Positions 41,261 through 48,934 of a stretch of DNA of 64,000 bases are shown in pieces (the first letter of the stretch is position 1; every line of letters starts with the position of its first letter). The translations under genes and the position numbers were made by a program. Under the pieces are notes generated by a model, which saw only the letters and a program-made list of their open reading frames with translations, was not told the DNA's origin and searched no databases. The stretch spans positions 36,580-100,579 of the forward strand of contig JAUXAG010000010.1 of assembly GCA_030614915.1 (NCBI GenBank), written 5' to 3'. The DNA is from Actinomycetes bacterium. Lineage in GTDB: Bacteria > Planctomycetota > Phycisphaerae > JAACET01.

Positions 41261-42928
41261 ATGAACAAAACAAGCTGCGGTCGTGAAGCTCTGGCGGAGC
41301 GGGCGGGGTCGTCGGATGAGGGGCGCTACCGAAAACTCGTCGAGCAGCTACAGGCCATTGTTTGGGAGGCTGAGCCGAACAACTGGCGATTCACCCTGGT
41401 CAGTCCTTATGCCCAGGCCCTGCTGGGCTATCCCCTGGAGCAGTGGTATGAGGCGGATTTCTGGCTCGAGCATCTCCACCCAGAGGATCGCGAACGGGTG
41501 CTGGCCTGCTGCTCTGAGGCCATCGCTCAGGGCCGCGACCACGAGCTGGAATATCGGATGGTTGCCGCCGACGGGCGGATCGTCTGCTTGCGCGACGTGA
41601 TCCGGGTGGAGCTTTGTGACGGTGAGCCGACTAAACTCAGCGGAATAATGTTTGACATCACCGAACGTAAAGACGCTGAAGAAGATCTGGTACGCAAGAG
41701 TGACGAGGCCCAAGAGTCCAGCCGACTCAAGACCGAGTTTCTGGCCAACATAAGCCATGAAATTCGCACTCCCATGAACGGCATCATCGGTTTTGTGGAA
41801 CTGTTGGCCATGGAGGATCTATCGGAGCAGCAGGCTGAGTGGATCAATGTCATCCGCAACTGTGGGCAGGAACTTCTGGGCCTGATCGACGACATCCTGG
41901 ATATATCCAGGATCGAGGCCAATCAGCTTCGAGTTGACCCCTGCCAATTTGCCGTGTCTGACGTGCTGGAAGACGTGAGGCAAACAATCGCCCCGGCCAT
42001 AGAGGCCAAGGGCCTGAGCTTCTCGATCGACTGTACTGAGGATACGCCCCAGAGCATGAACAGCGACCCCCAACGGCTGCGTCAGATCCTCAACAATCTG
42101 CTGGCCAATGCCCTGAAATTCACGGACCGCGGCGGTATCAGCGTGCGGACCAGAGGCGACGTGTTGGAAGGTAAGCCCGCCGTGCGCTTCGAGGTAGCTG
42201 ATACCGGTGTGGGTATAGCCCCGGAGCATCAGGACATTATCTTCGAGGTCTTCAAGCAGGTTGACAGCAGTGCCAGCCGCAAATACGAGGGCAGCGGTTT
42301 GGGGTTGGCTATCTGCAAAAGACTGACCAGCCTGCTGGGAGGCCGCATCTGGGTCGAAAGTGGCCTGGGAAAGGGGACGGCCTTTGTTTTCGTATTACCG
42401 CTGGAGGCTTCGCTGCCTAGAGGCACAAATCTTAGGGGGGCTAATGCAATGGATCAGATAGAGCCCGGCGAACAGGATGCAGCAGCGCTCATGGGCGAAA
42501 ATTTGGGCGAACCTGCGGGGATCCTGCGACTTGAAGGTCGAGTGCTGCTGGCTGAGGACAGCCAAATCAATCGCACCCTGTTCAAGATTATTCTGGAGCG
42601 TGTGGGCTTACAGATTGACCTTGCCGCCAACGGACAGCAAGCTGTGGAGATGGCCCGCGGCCAAGATTACGATCTTATCCTTATGGATGTGCAGATGCCG
42701 GTGATGGACGGTCTGGAGGCCACACGCATTTTGCGAAGCGAGGGGCTGACTACTCCGGTAATCGCTCTTACGGCGCATACTATGAAAGAGGATCGAAAGC
42801 GTTGTCTGTGGGCGGGTTGCGACGGGTTTTTGTGCAAGCCTTTGAATCAGGGGACTCTCTTGGCCGCGGTGCAGGAGTATGTTGGCCGCGAGGTTGCAGC
42901 CGGCCCTGAGCCTTGGGATCACACCTAG
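41261..42928 (+). CDS. hybrid sensor histidine kinase (PAS-HisKA-HATPase-REC)
   Basis: About 555 residues without membrane helices. PAS (~20-135), HisKA with His in 'FLANISHEIRTPMNG', HATPase with ADTGVGIAPEH and 'GSGLGLAICKRL', and a receiver domain with Asp in 'DLILMDVQMPVMDG' near the C terminus. No phosphotransfer or output domain is present or adjacent. The frame extends to 41159, but the ATG at 41261 begins before the PAS and has GGGA upstream. The stop TAG overlaps the stop of the convergent gene by 3 bp. Confidence 0.88.
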   Translation: MNKTSCGREALAERAGSSDEGRYRKLVEQLQAIVWEAEPNNWRFTLVSPYAQALLGYPLEQWYEADFWLEHLHPEDRERVLACCSEAIAQGRDHELEYRMVAADGRIVCLRDVIRVELCDGEPTKLSGIMFDITERKDAEEDLVRKSDEAQESSRLKTEFLANISHEIRTPMNGIIGFVELLAMEDLSEQQAEWINVIRNCGQELLGLIDDILDISRIEANQLRVDPCQFAVSDVLEDVRQTIAPAIEAKGLSFSIDCTEDTPQSMNSDPQRLRQILNNLLANALKFTDRGGISVRTRGDVLEGKPAVRFEVADTGVGIAPEHQDIIFEVFKQVDSSASRKYEGSGLGLAICKRLTSLLGGRIWVESGLGKGTAFVFVLPLEASLPRGTNLRGANAMDQIEPGEQDAAALMGENLGEPAGILRLEGRVLLAEDSQINRTLFKIILERVGLQIDLAANGQQAVEMARGQDYDLILMDVQMPVMDGLEATRILRSEGLTTPVIALTAHTMKEDRKRCLWAGCDGFLCKPLNQGTLLAAVQEYVGREVAAGPEPWDHT

Positions 42929-44019
42929 ACCGACAGATATCCTTTGTCGGCAAAGAAATCCAGGGCTTGGTCCAGATTGGCAAAGACCGCCGAGGCGGTC
43001 TCGGTGACGAAGGGACTGGGCTTGATCTGCGGCCGCCAAATAACGTACACTTCCTTGGTGACTTCGTGGGCATGTTGTAATTCGCGTTCCACGCCGCTGC
43101 TGAGTCCTGCCACACCCCCGGGCAGTTGGGGGATATAAGAGATTATCATGTCCGATTGGTCGATGAGTTTGAAATCCCTGGCGTATATCTGAGCGTGAAT
43201 GTCGCGGGCCACGCCCAGGATTTCGTCAACGTCAAAGCTGACCTGCTGGTCGGCCACATGGACTTGAATGAATTTCTCGCCGCGCTCGGCGGCCTCCAGA
43301 GCCCTGAAGTGCAACTGCTTTTCCTCCAGATCGCCGGGATCGAAGGCAATAAAGAGCTCTTCTATGGTTGAGCGGAAAGTCGCCAGCTCAGCGACAGTTT
43401 CCGGGCAGTCCATCACGTGGGACATGGGGTAGGAGGGGTAGACTCGTTTCATCTGCGGACAGAACATCAGCCGAAAGAGGGTTCTGCTTGCCGAATCTCC
43501 CGAGCCCCGGGCCAGAACTACGAACTTACCTACTGCTCCGAGGGCGCAGCTGAGCAGTTCGGTAGCCAGGATTTCCTCCTCCCGCCAAACCATCAGGTCC
43601 TTGAGGGAGTGCTCCAGGTCATGGTCGCGGACCAATCGGGCGTGGATGCCGTCCACGTTGTCGATGAGGGTTACGTAGAGGTCGGCGTTCAGCTCCGCCA
43701 TCTGGTCAAAATCAAAAGCCGGAAAGAGTCCATGTCGCCAGCGGAACGTGGCGTGGGTGTTGAGTACCAGGTTATCGCAACGCTTGGCGACGGCCAGGAC
43801 GTCTTTGATAACGCTCCGTCGCAGGCCGTGCAGACGGGCCAGAGGCAAGTCCAGGATGCGCCCGGCAGCTACGTCCGGGGCCTCGGCATACATCATTTGC
43901 CCGATGTGAAAGAGGTCCAGTTGCCGGCCCTCGGCCTGGGCCATCCCTTGCAGTTTTTCCAGGAACGGCTTCTTGTCGATCCCGACTTGTCCGGTTACTA
44001 CTACTTTCATTGCCATCAC
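42925..44019 (-). CDS. degenerate P-loop NTPase fused to a nucleoside-deoxyribosyltransferase-like domain
   Basis: 364 residues. The N terminus KVVVTGQVGIDKKPFL looks like an adenylate-kinase-type P-loop in which GKT/S has become DKK. 'LVLNTHATFRWRHG' and 'LYVTLIDNVDGIHARL' continue the NMP-kinase-like fold. The C-terminal ~120 residues ('DMIISYIPQLPGGVAG' and 'ELQHAHEVTKEVYVIWRP') resemble nucleoside 2-deoxyribosyltransferase/TIR-like nucleotide folds. Role unknown; a nucleotide-sensing or salvage protein is possible. Confidence 0.6.
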   Translation of the reverse strand: MMAMKVVVTGQVGIDKKPFLEKLQGMAQAEGRQLDLFHIGQMMYAEAPDVAAGRILDLPLARLHGLRRSVIKDVLAVAKRCDNLVLNTHATFRWRHGLFPAFDFDQMAELNADLYVTLIDNVDGIHARLVRDHDLEHSLKDLMVWREEEILATELLSCALGAVGKFVVLARGSGDSASRTLFRLMFCPQMKRVYPSYPMSHVMDCPETVAELATFRSTIEELFIAFDPGDLEEKQLHFRALEAAERGEKFIQVHVADQQVSFDVDEILGVARDIHAQIYARDFKLIDQSDMIISYIPQLPGGVAGLSSGVERELQHAHEVTKEVYVIWRPQIKPSPFVTETASAVFANLDQALDFFADKGYLSV

Positions 44020-44063
44020 AAACTAGCAGCCAGGCGGTCAAAAGTCAAAAGCCATCGGTTAGC

Positions 44064-44319
44064 CGGGTGCATCAAGGTTTGGCCGAATCAGAATGCCAGG
44101 TCCTTTGTTTAGCCCCCAGGTTTATCCTTGCTGTCATCCCTGCGCAGGCTCCGGATCCATCTTATATTTAGCCCCCCAGGTTTATCCTGGGAGTTTCTTT
44201 AGTATTTAGCCCCCAGGTTTATCCTGGGGGTTTCTTTGGTATTTAGCCCCCGGTTTTACCGGGGGTCTTACTCTGTGCCTTTCTTTAGACCGTGATTTTC
44301 ACAGAACCGTAATGCACCC
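44064..44319. mobile_element. MITE-like element 2 carrying 3.5 hairpins
   Basis: Left end CGGGTGCATCAAGGTTTGG, right end CCGTAATGCACCC (44307-44319), same family as 33238-33404. Flanking 8-mers CGGTTAGC (44056-44063) and CGCTTAGC (44320-44327) differ at one base, consistent with an older target duplication. Inside: a broken unit (44113-44128), then hairpins at 44173-44193, 44210-44230 and 44247-44265. The right duplication contains the stop codon of the M48 protease gene. Confidence 0.68.
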
Positions 44320-44322
44320 CGC

Positions 44323-45801
44323 TTAGCCGGGCCACAAATACAACAGAATCGCCCCAATGGCCCCGGCAACAACTGCGGCCCAGATGCAAATCTTGACCAG
44401 ACGTATCAGCCGTTGGAAGCGATGCAGCCGGCCCGGCTCGCAAGTGAGTTGCTGGAGAAGCTCCGTTCGGCTGGCGATGCTGGAGTGCCGCCAGGAGCGG
44501 GCTCGGCGGGGTATGGCGTTGAGGGCCCCTATGCGGTTCAACGCCCCGCTAAAGCAGCGCACCGCCAGAGGACATAATCTCTCGCCCGGGTTGCCCGTAG
44601 GGTTGTGTCCCTCTTCAGCCTGCCGCAGGTCGTACAACGGGCAACCAGGCTGACAGCCGCCGTCGGGACAGCCGCTGTGCAGTATGGCCCGGACGTCTGC
44701 GTCGCGCTCAAATCGGCGCGATATCCAGCCAAAGATTACCAGAAACGCCCCAACCAGCACCGCGATTTGCAGAACGTCAATTGCTGCATCGTTGCTCAAT
44801 AATGATAATCGGCCTATCAGTAGTTCCCGGAGGTCGTAGATCACCAAGTTCAACCCCACCAGGAAAAGCCCGTAGTAGGGCAGATGACGGCCGCTGACGT
44901 GCCCGACTTCGTGGGCGAACACGGCGGCCAACTCGTCCGGGCTCATTTCCTCCAGCAGGGCATCGGTGATCAGCAAATATCGCAACGGGCCCCAGAATCC
45001 CATCACCGCTGCATTGGTGATCATCTTGCCGGTCCGCCAGACGAGTATATTTCTGTAGCCCAATCCGGTAGCTGTGCAGAGATTTTCTAATCTTTTGCGG
45101 ATGGGCGAGTCCTTCAGAGCTGCGCAGCTCCAGGTGAATCGAATCAGCACGGGGGCACACAAGACAGTAAGCCCTATGCCGAGGATGAGGATTGCCGATA
45201 TAAGGGCATCGCCCAAGCTACCGCTCGGCAAATGGGGCCCGATCAGGTCGAGCAAGTCGATAAGGGCCAGGAGCAAACTCAGCAGAATCAGGACTGGGGC
45301 CAGGCCGGCCTGGATGTGAAAGAGCAGATATCTTTTCCGCGACCAGATTTGTCGGCTCTGGGCACCTTGCCGAGCCCGCAGGCGCACTGCTCGGTCCAGA
45401 CCGTAGAGAATGGCCTGGACAATCAGCCAACTCAGAAGCAGGGGCAGCAGGATCAACAGCTCGTCTGCCAGGATCGGTACCGCCCCGGTCAGCATCGTGG
45501 CCAGGTCCGCCCAGCCGGCCAAATAAATATCGCCGGCAAACAGGAGCAGCAGGACTATCTGCAGCAGTAGGCCCAGCCGCCTGTAGTATCCGCCCAATTG
45601 TCCCTGCTCTTTGTGCGGGCGGGCTAAGCGGATCAGACCAACCCGGTTGAGCAGAAAGGCCAAGAGTGTTACAAAGAGGATCTGGACAGCCACAAGGGCC
45701 AGGCTCAGCAGGGGGTTTTCTGCATTTGGGATGAGCGGCTTGATCTCCCGCAGTCCGTACATGCAGAGCACTGCGGCCACGATAAATATTTGTGCTGCCA
45801 T
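44323..45801 (-). CDS. M48-family membrane metallopeptidase
   Basis: 492 residues with about eight membrane helices. Zinc motif HEVGH in 'AVFAHEVGHVSGRHLP' (~297) and a third ligand Glu region 'SRRFERDADVRAI' downstream match M48 (Ste24/HtpX-type) proteases, which cleave proteins at the inner membrane. The C-terminal part has a Cys-rich insert 'CPDGGCQPGCPLYDL', unusual for the family and possibly metal-binding. It ends at the right border of MITE-like element 2. Confidence 0.85.
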   Translation of the reverse strand: MAAQIFIVAAVLCMYGLREIKPLIPNAENPLLSLALVAVQILFVTLLAFLLNRVGLIRLARPHKEQGQLGGYYRRLGLLLQIVLLLLFAGDIYLAGWADLATMLTGAVPILADELLILLPLLLSWLIVQAILYGLDRAVRLRARQGAQSRQIWSRKRYLLFHIQAGLAPVLILLSLLLALIDLLDLIGPHLPSGSLGDALISAILILGIGLTVLCAPVLIRFTWSCAALKDSPIRKRLENLCTATGLGYRNILVWRTGKMITNAAVMGFWGPLRYLLITDALLEEMSPDELAAVFAHEVGHVSGRHLPYYGLFLVGLNLVIYDLRELLIGRLSLLSNDAAIDVLQIAVLVGAFLVIFGWISRRFERDADVRAILHSGCPDGGCQPGCPLYDLRQAEEGHNPTGNPGERLCPLAVRCFSGALNRIGALNAIPRRARSWRHSSIASRTELLQQLTCEPGRLHRFQRLIRLVKICIWAAVVAGAIGAILLYLWPG

Positions 45802-45927
45802 CCAGCCTACCTCTTTACACGGTCAAACGAACATGCTAACGCTTGGCCAGCCATTCCACAAGCTTGCCCGCTGGAGCGGGGCTTTTGGATTGACCTTCTA
45901 AGCCCACATCCTAGAATTGTTTTGATT

Positions 45928-46407
45928 ATGAAGGCCGCCGAGTACAACGAAGATTGTAAGTGGATGCGGGAGGCTCTGGAGGTTGCTCGCCAGGCCGGCC
46001 AGGCTCAGGAGGTGCCGGTAGGCGCGGTGGTGGTAGCCGACGGTAAGCTGCTGGCCGCAGCAGCGAACGCCAGGCAATGGGGGCTCGATCCCCTGGGCCA
46101 TGCCGAGATCATCGCTCTGCGCGCCGCAGCCGAAAAACTCGGCTCGCGCTATCTGAACGCCTGCAGTCTCTACGTTACCTTAGAGCCCTGTCCTATGTGT
46201 GCCGGGGCCATTGTTCTAGCCCGCGTCGAGCGTCTGATTTACGCTGCCGACGATCCCAAGGCCGGGGCCTGCGGCAGCCTTTACAACATCCCCCAGGACG
46301 CTCGGCTCAACCATCACGTTGCTATTACTAGAGGCATCCTCGCCGACGAGGCCGGCCAGCTCCTGTCCGATTTCTTCAAGGCCCAACGGGCCCTGGGCAA
46401 GAAATGA
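45928..46407 (+). CDS. tadA: tRNA-specific adenosine deaminase TadA
   Basis: 159 residues. Zinc ligands His58 (with catalytic Glu60 in HAE), Cys88 and Cys91 (PCPMCAGA) are in place; 'YNIPQDARLNHH' matches the TadA C-terminal region. TadA makes inosine at position 34 of tRNA-Arg(ACG). The frame extends further upstream but the ATG at 45928 starts at the expected place. Guanine deaminase is a less likely alternative. Confidence 0.88.
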   Translation: MKAAEYNEDCKWMREALEVARQAGQAQEVPVGAVVVADGKLLAAAANARQWGLDPLGHAEIIALRAAAEKLGSRYLNACSLYVTLEPCPMCAGAIVLARVERLIYAADDPKAGACGSLYNIPQDARLNHHVAITRGILADEAGQLLSDFFKAQRALGKK

Positions 46408-46427
46408 CAAAATCCTCGCCATTTGTC

Positions 46428-46447
46428 ATCCCCGCGTAAGCGGGGAT
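46428..46447. repeat. palindromic repeat of the ATCCCCGC-GTAA-GCGGGGAT type
   Basis: Perfect 8-bp stem with a GTAA tetraloop, 20 bp after tadA. It belongs to the widespread TCATCCCCGCGTAAGCGGGGATCCA-like family of dispersed bacterial palindromes. A degenerate piece is seen at ~44.14 kb. Confidence 0.65.
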
Positions 46448-46589
46448 CCAGATAATAAGTCGGTTCAGTCTCAAGGCAACCATGGATGGCTACCGCTGGT
46501 TAGCTGCGACCGAAGCGGCCCTAGGAGCAGCCCTAATGGCCTTATTTGTAGTTGCCCTGACGCGCAAATACATACGATAAGCTTTATCC

Positions 46590-46741
46590 GTAACATTTTG
46601 ATTTTTGATATGTATTTTTGATATTTGCTTTTTGATATTTGATATCCGCTCAATCCCAATCTTGACCGATACCTACCTAGCCTATAGTATGTCCGTAGCA
46701 GGCTTGAGGCCTACAGCCTACAGCCTACAGTCTATAGCCTG
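46590..46741. repeat. simple direct repeats (TTTTTGATAT and CCTACAG)
   Basis: Several diverged TTTTTGATAT units at about 46590-46646 and three tandem CCTACAG heptamers at 46710-46730 followed by TCTATAG. No gene is present between tadA and the tRNA. Confidence 0.5.
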
Positions 46742-46749
46742 TTGAACTC

Positions 46750-46835
46750 GGAGAGGTGCCGGAGTGGCTTATCGGGACGGTCTCGAAAACCGTTGTGCGC
46801 TTGTCGCACCGGGGGTTCGAATCCCCCCCTCTCCG
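46750..46835 (+). tRNA. tRNA-Ser(CGA)
   Basis: 86 nt. Acceptor GGAGAGG/CCTCTCC, anticodon stem ACGGT/ACCGT with loop CTCGAAA (anticodon CGA), long variable arm GTGCGCTTGTCGCAC, T arm GGGGGTTCGAATCCCCC, discriminator G, no encoded CCA. Intact. The two palindromic units begin immediately after its 3' end. Confidence 0.93.
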
Positions 46836-47018
46836 TTGTTTGGGGGGATGAGAACCCCCCTGATGCGGAGCATCAGTACGGGGGTTTGTCGCCAAAGGCG
46901 CAGCAAAGCTAATCCCCCCCCTCTCCGTTGTTTGGGGGGATGAGAACCCCCCTGATGCGGAGCATCAGTACGGGGGTTTGTCGCCAAAGGCGCAGCAAAG
47001 CTAATCCCCCCCTCTCCG
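46836..47018 (+). mobile_element. two tandem copies of a palindromic element bounded by tRNA-Ser 3'-end repeats
   Basis: Unit 1 is 46836-46927 and unit 2 is 46928-47018; they differ by one C. The 19-bp sequence AATCCCCCCCTCTCCGTTG, covering the tRNA-Ser 3' end, occurs three times, before, between and after the units, leaving a 72-bp insert in each. The insert holds three hairpins: GGGGGG/CCCCCC around ATGAGAA, TGATGC/GCATCA around GGA, and GGGGG/CCCCC enclosing GTCGCCAAAGGCG. Non-coding. Confidence 0.8.
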
Positions 47019-47200
47019 TTGCCCCAAGCTACAGCCGGTTCATGTCCCTCAGCGTCTGAGAAATAGCTGAATAATTTTAGGGTCCAGACTGCATGGGGCA
47101 GGTGGGCGGGCTGGAGGTCGGCTCGGCTGGAGTCTGAGAGTCCGATATACCATCAGGTCCGCTAACTATTGCTGAACCTTTTTCCGGTTAGCCTCCAGAG
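47019..47200. other. intergenic region before the pilin gene
   Basis: No gene supported. Contains GGTCCAGACTGCATGGGGCAGG and GGCTGGAGGTCGG-type G-rich stretches; nothing recognised. Confidence 0.3.
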
Positions 47201-47230
47201 TTGGTTTGAGGTTGAATTATTTTGTATACT
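47201..47230 (+). promoter_or_regulatory. possible promoter of the Flp pilin gene
   Basis: TTGGTT (47201-47206), 18 bp, TATACT (47225-47230). Downstream AGCATGT/ACATGCT (47255-47283) form a stem just before the GAGGAG ribosome site and could control translation. Confidence 0.4.
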
Positions 47231-47297
47231 TTTGGAAACGGGCAAGGATGCTCTAGCATGTTAGCCGATAAAACCGACATGCTGTGAGGAGCTACTT

Positions 47298-47480
47298 ATG
47301 AAGACGCTGGTCAAAAAAATGCGCAGTTTCTTGAGGAGTGAAGACGGGCCCACGGTTACTGAATACGCGGTGATGCTGGCCTTGATTATCCTTATCTGCA
47401 TGGCGACTATCATGCTGATTGGGAACAAGGTCAAATCCGTCTTTACGAACATCGAGGGTGGCCTGCCCACCGGCTCCTGA
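47298..47480 (+). CDS. Flp/Fap-type IVb pilin
   Basis: 60 residues. The segment EDGPTVTEYAVMLALIILI is the Flp pilin core, with Glu and Tyr next to the processing site followed by a hydrophobic helix. Flp pilins are cleaved by TadV and assembled by the Tad machinery for adherence. None of the tad/cpa assembly genes is in this window, so the pilin is an orphan here. A GAGGAG ribosome site precedes the ATG. Confidence 0.83.
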   Translation: MKTLVKKMRSFLRSEDGPTVTEYAVMLALIILICMATIMLIGNKVKSVFTNIEGGLPTGS

Positions 47481-47700
47481 AGAAACGATGGCCTAGAAAT
47501 CCAGATTTCTTACTCACTGATAGGGCAGTCGCTAAGAAAGGATTCTGCCCGACAGTCTCGGCCAACCAATTAGCATAGTTGCTCACACGAGTCAGGTACT
47601 TTCATTCTCCCGGCAAGCTTTTAGACCAATTCTTGGCTCCAGCGCAGCAGGGCCAGCGCTCACGGCTCAGACATAAACTTCGGTCATCTCTAGCTGGATA
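47481..47700. other. intergenic region
   Basis: GGGCAG/CTGCCC (47523-47550) can form a weak stem after the pilin gene, without a U tract. Nothing else is supported. Confidence 0.3.
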
Positions 47701-47729
47701 TGGCGTTCCAACTTAGCAAGTGGTATAAT
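47701..47729 (+). promoter_or_regulatory. promoter of the glycosyltransferase gene
   Basis: Extended -10 TGGTATAAT (47721-47729) with a weak TGGCGT at 17 bp upstream. It lies about 50 bp before the probable start. Confidence 0.45.
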
Positions 47730-47780
47730 CTGTAGGGCCAGATTACGGCCAAACAGTTGAGCCGATGCCCTGGGGCCAAT

Positions 47781-48923
47781 ATGCAGATGCGAATATGCCT
47801 ATTCCTTCCGTCCTTTCTTCCCGAAATCGGCGGTCTGGAGATAGCTGTTGACAAGTTAGCGTTAGGGCTGAAGTCTTTGGGGCACGAGGTAGTTGTCTTG
47901 GCTCAAAGACCTCGCAGAGCATTGGGCCCAATCAAAAGGTCGTATCCGATAATTTACTATAGTCGCCCGCGCTCAAGGTGGTATCCCTGTTCGAGTTGGT
48001 TTCCTTTTTCGGTCGGTTCGGCCTTGGCGCGTGCCCATCGGAAATTCAGATTTGATATAGTCCACGCTCATCACGCATATCTGCCGGGTTATGTCGCGGT
48101 ACGCTGGGCCCGACGCTACAATATCCCTGTTGTGGTCTCCTGTCGGGGAAGGGATATGTACCCAGACGCTCGCCCATGTCAATGGTGGCTGTCGCGGAGG
48201 AGGACCATATGGGCCCTAGAGCACGCCGATGCGGTTACGGCCTTAAGTAAGCATCTTGCTCAACGGGTATCCATTCTTACGGACAAGCGGGTTAGCGCAC
48301 AGGTAATACCTAACGGTGTGGAAATGGTGCATGGCAATTCCTTGCCGGACGCTGTGCCCGACGTTTTTTCACATTTGGAAAATAAAGCCTTTATTCTGAC
48401 TCTTGGCAGACTGCATCCTGTTAAAGGCTTGGATATACTGCTTGATGCCGTAAAGGTTTTGAAGAACCAAAACACAAGCGTACCCATATTGACAATTTGC
48501 GGTGACGGAAGGGAGAAGAATAGACTCTTACAGCAGACCCGAATGAACAATCTTGCCGATTGTGTTGTATTCCTCGGAGAAGTTTCGGGTTCTAAGAAAG
48601 CTTGGCTGCTCGCTAACTGCAGTTTTCTTGTGCAGCCTTCCAGAGCAGAAGGATTGCCGAATTCTGTTCTTGAAGCAATGAGCTACGGAAAAGCGGTCTT
48701 GGCAACGGCGGTCGGGGGCCTGCCTGAACTCCTGACCAGCGGGGAAAACGGCTTGCTTGTCGAACCCGCTAACCCGACGGCATTGGCCAACGGATTGCAA
48801 AAAATGCTCAACGCCGATCTGTCAAATTATGGGCAGAATGCGCTAAGGGTTGCCCGAGAGCACCCCTGCGAGAAAACAACCGAACTGTATCTGGGCTTGT
48901 ACCAACGACTTCTCGAGGCCTAA
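47781..48923 (+). CDS. GT4-family glycosyltransferase
   Basis: 380 residues, GT-B fold. N-terminal 'LFLPSFLPEIGGLEIAVDKL' is the acceptor-domain glycine loop; 'VHAHHAYLPG' and 'VSCRGRDMYP' follow; the C-terminal donor site has 'RAEGLPNSVLEAMSYGKAV' with the E-x7-E pattern. It transfers an unknown nucleotide-sugar, probably for exopolysaccharide or envelope glycan. The frame begins at TTG 47757, but ATG 47781 or 47787 begins the conserved strand. It is followed after 11 bp by an adenylate-forming enzyme gene. Confidence 0.85.
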   Translation: MQMRICLFLPSFLPEIGGLEIAVDKLALGLKSLGHEVVVLAQRPRRALGPIKRSYPIIYYSRPRSRWYPCSSWFPFSVGSALARAHRKFRFDIVHAHHAYLPGYVAVRWARRYNIPVVVSCRGRDMYPDARPCQWWLSRRRTIWALEHADAVTALSKHLAQRVSILTDKRVSAQVIPNGVEMVHGNSLPDAVPDVFSHLENKAFILTLGRLHPVKGLDILLDAVKVLKNQNTSVPILTICGDGREKNRLLQQTRMNNLADCVVFLGEVSGSKKAWLLANCSFLVQPSRAEGLPNSVLEAMSYGKAVLATAVGGLPELLTSGENGLLVEPANPTALANGLQKMLNADLSNYGQNALRVAREHPCEKTTELYLGLYQRLLEA

Positions 48924-48934
48924 GGAAAAAAAAG

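Noticed and set aside
42925..44019. Complete defence island around the deoxyribosyltransferase-like protein
   Set aside because: Neighbours are a hybrid kinase and a membrane protease; no nuclease, helicase, reverse transcriptase or toxin is adjacent.
45868..45895. Intrinsic terminator GCCCGC-TGGA-GCGGGGC-TTTT
   Set aside because: It lies between divergently transcribed genes upstream of tadA, where no transcript is expected to end, and the stem needs a bulge.
46769..46987. 72-residue minus-strand ORF with GEGGIRTPG
   Set aside because: This is the well-known spurious translation of tRNA-Ser sequence and of the repeats derived from it.
46836..47018. Two further tRNA-Ser genes
   Set aside because: Only the T-arm and acceptor 3' halves are present in each unit; D arm, anticodon arm and variable arm are missing.
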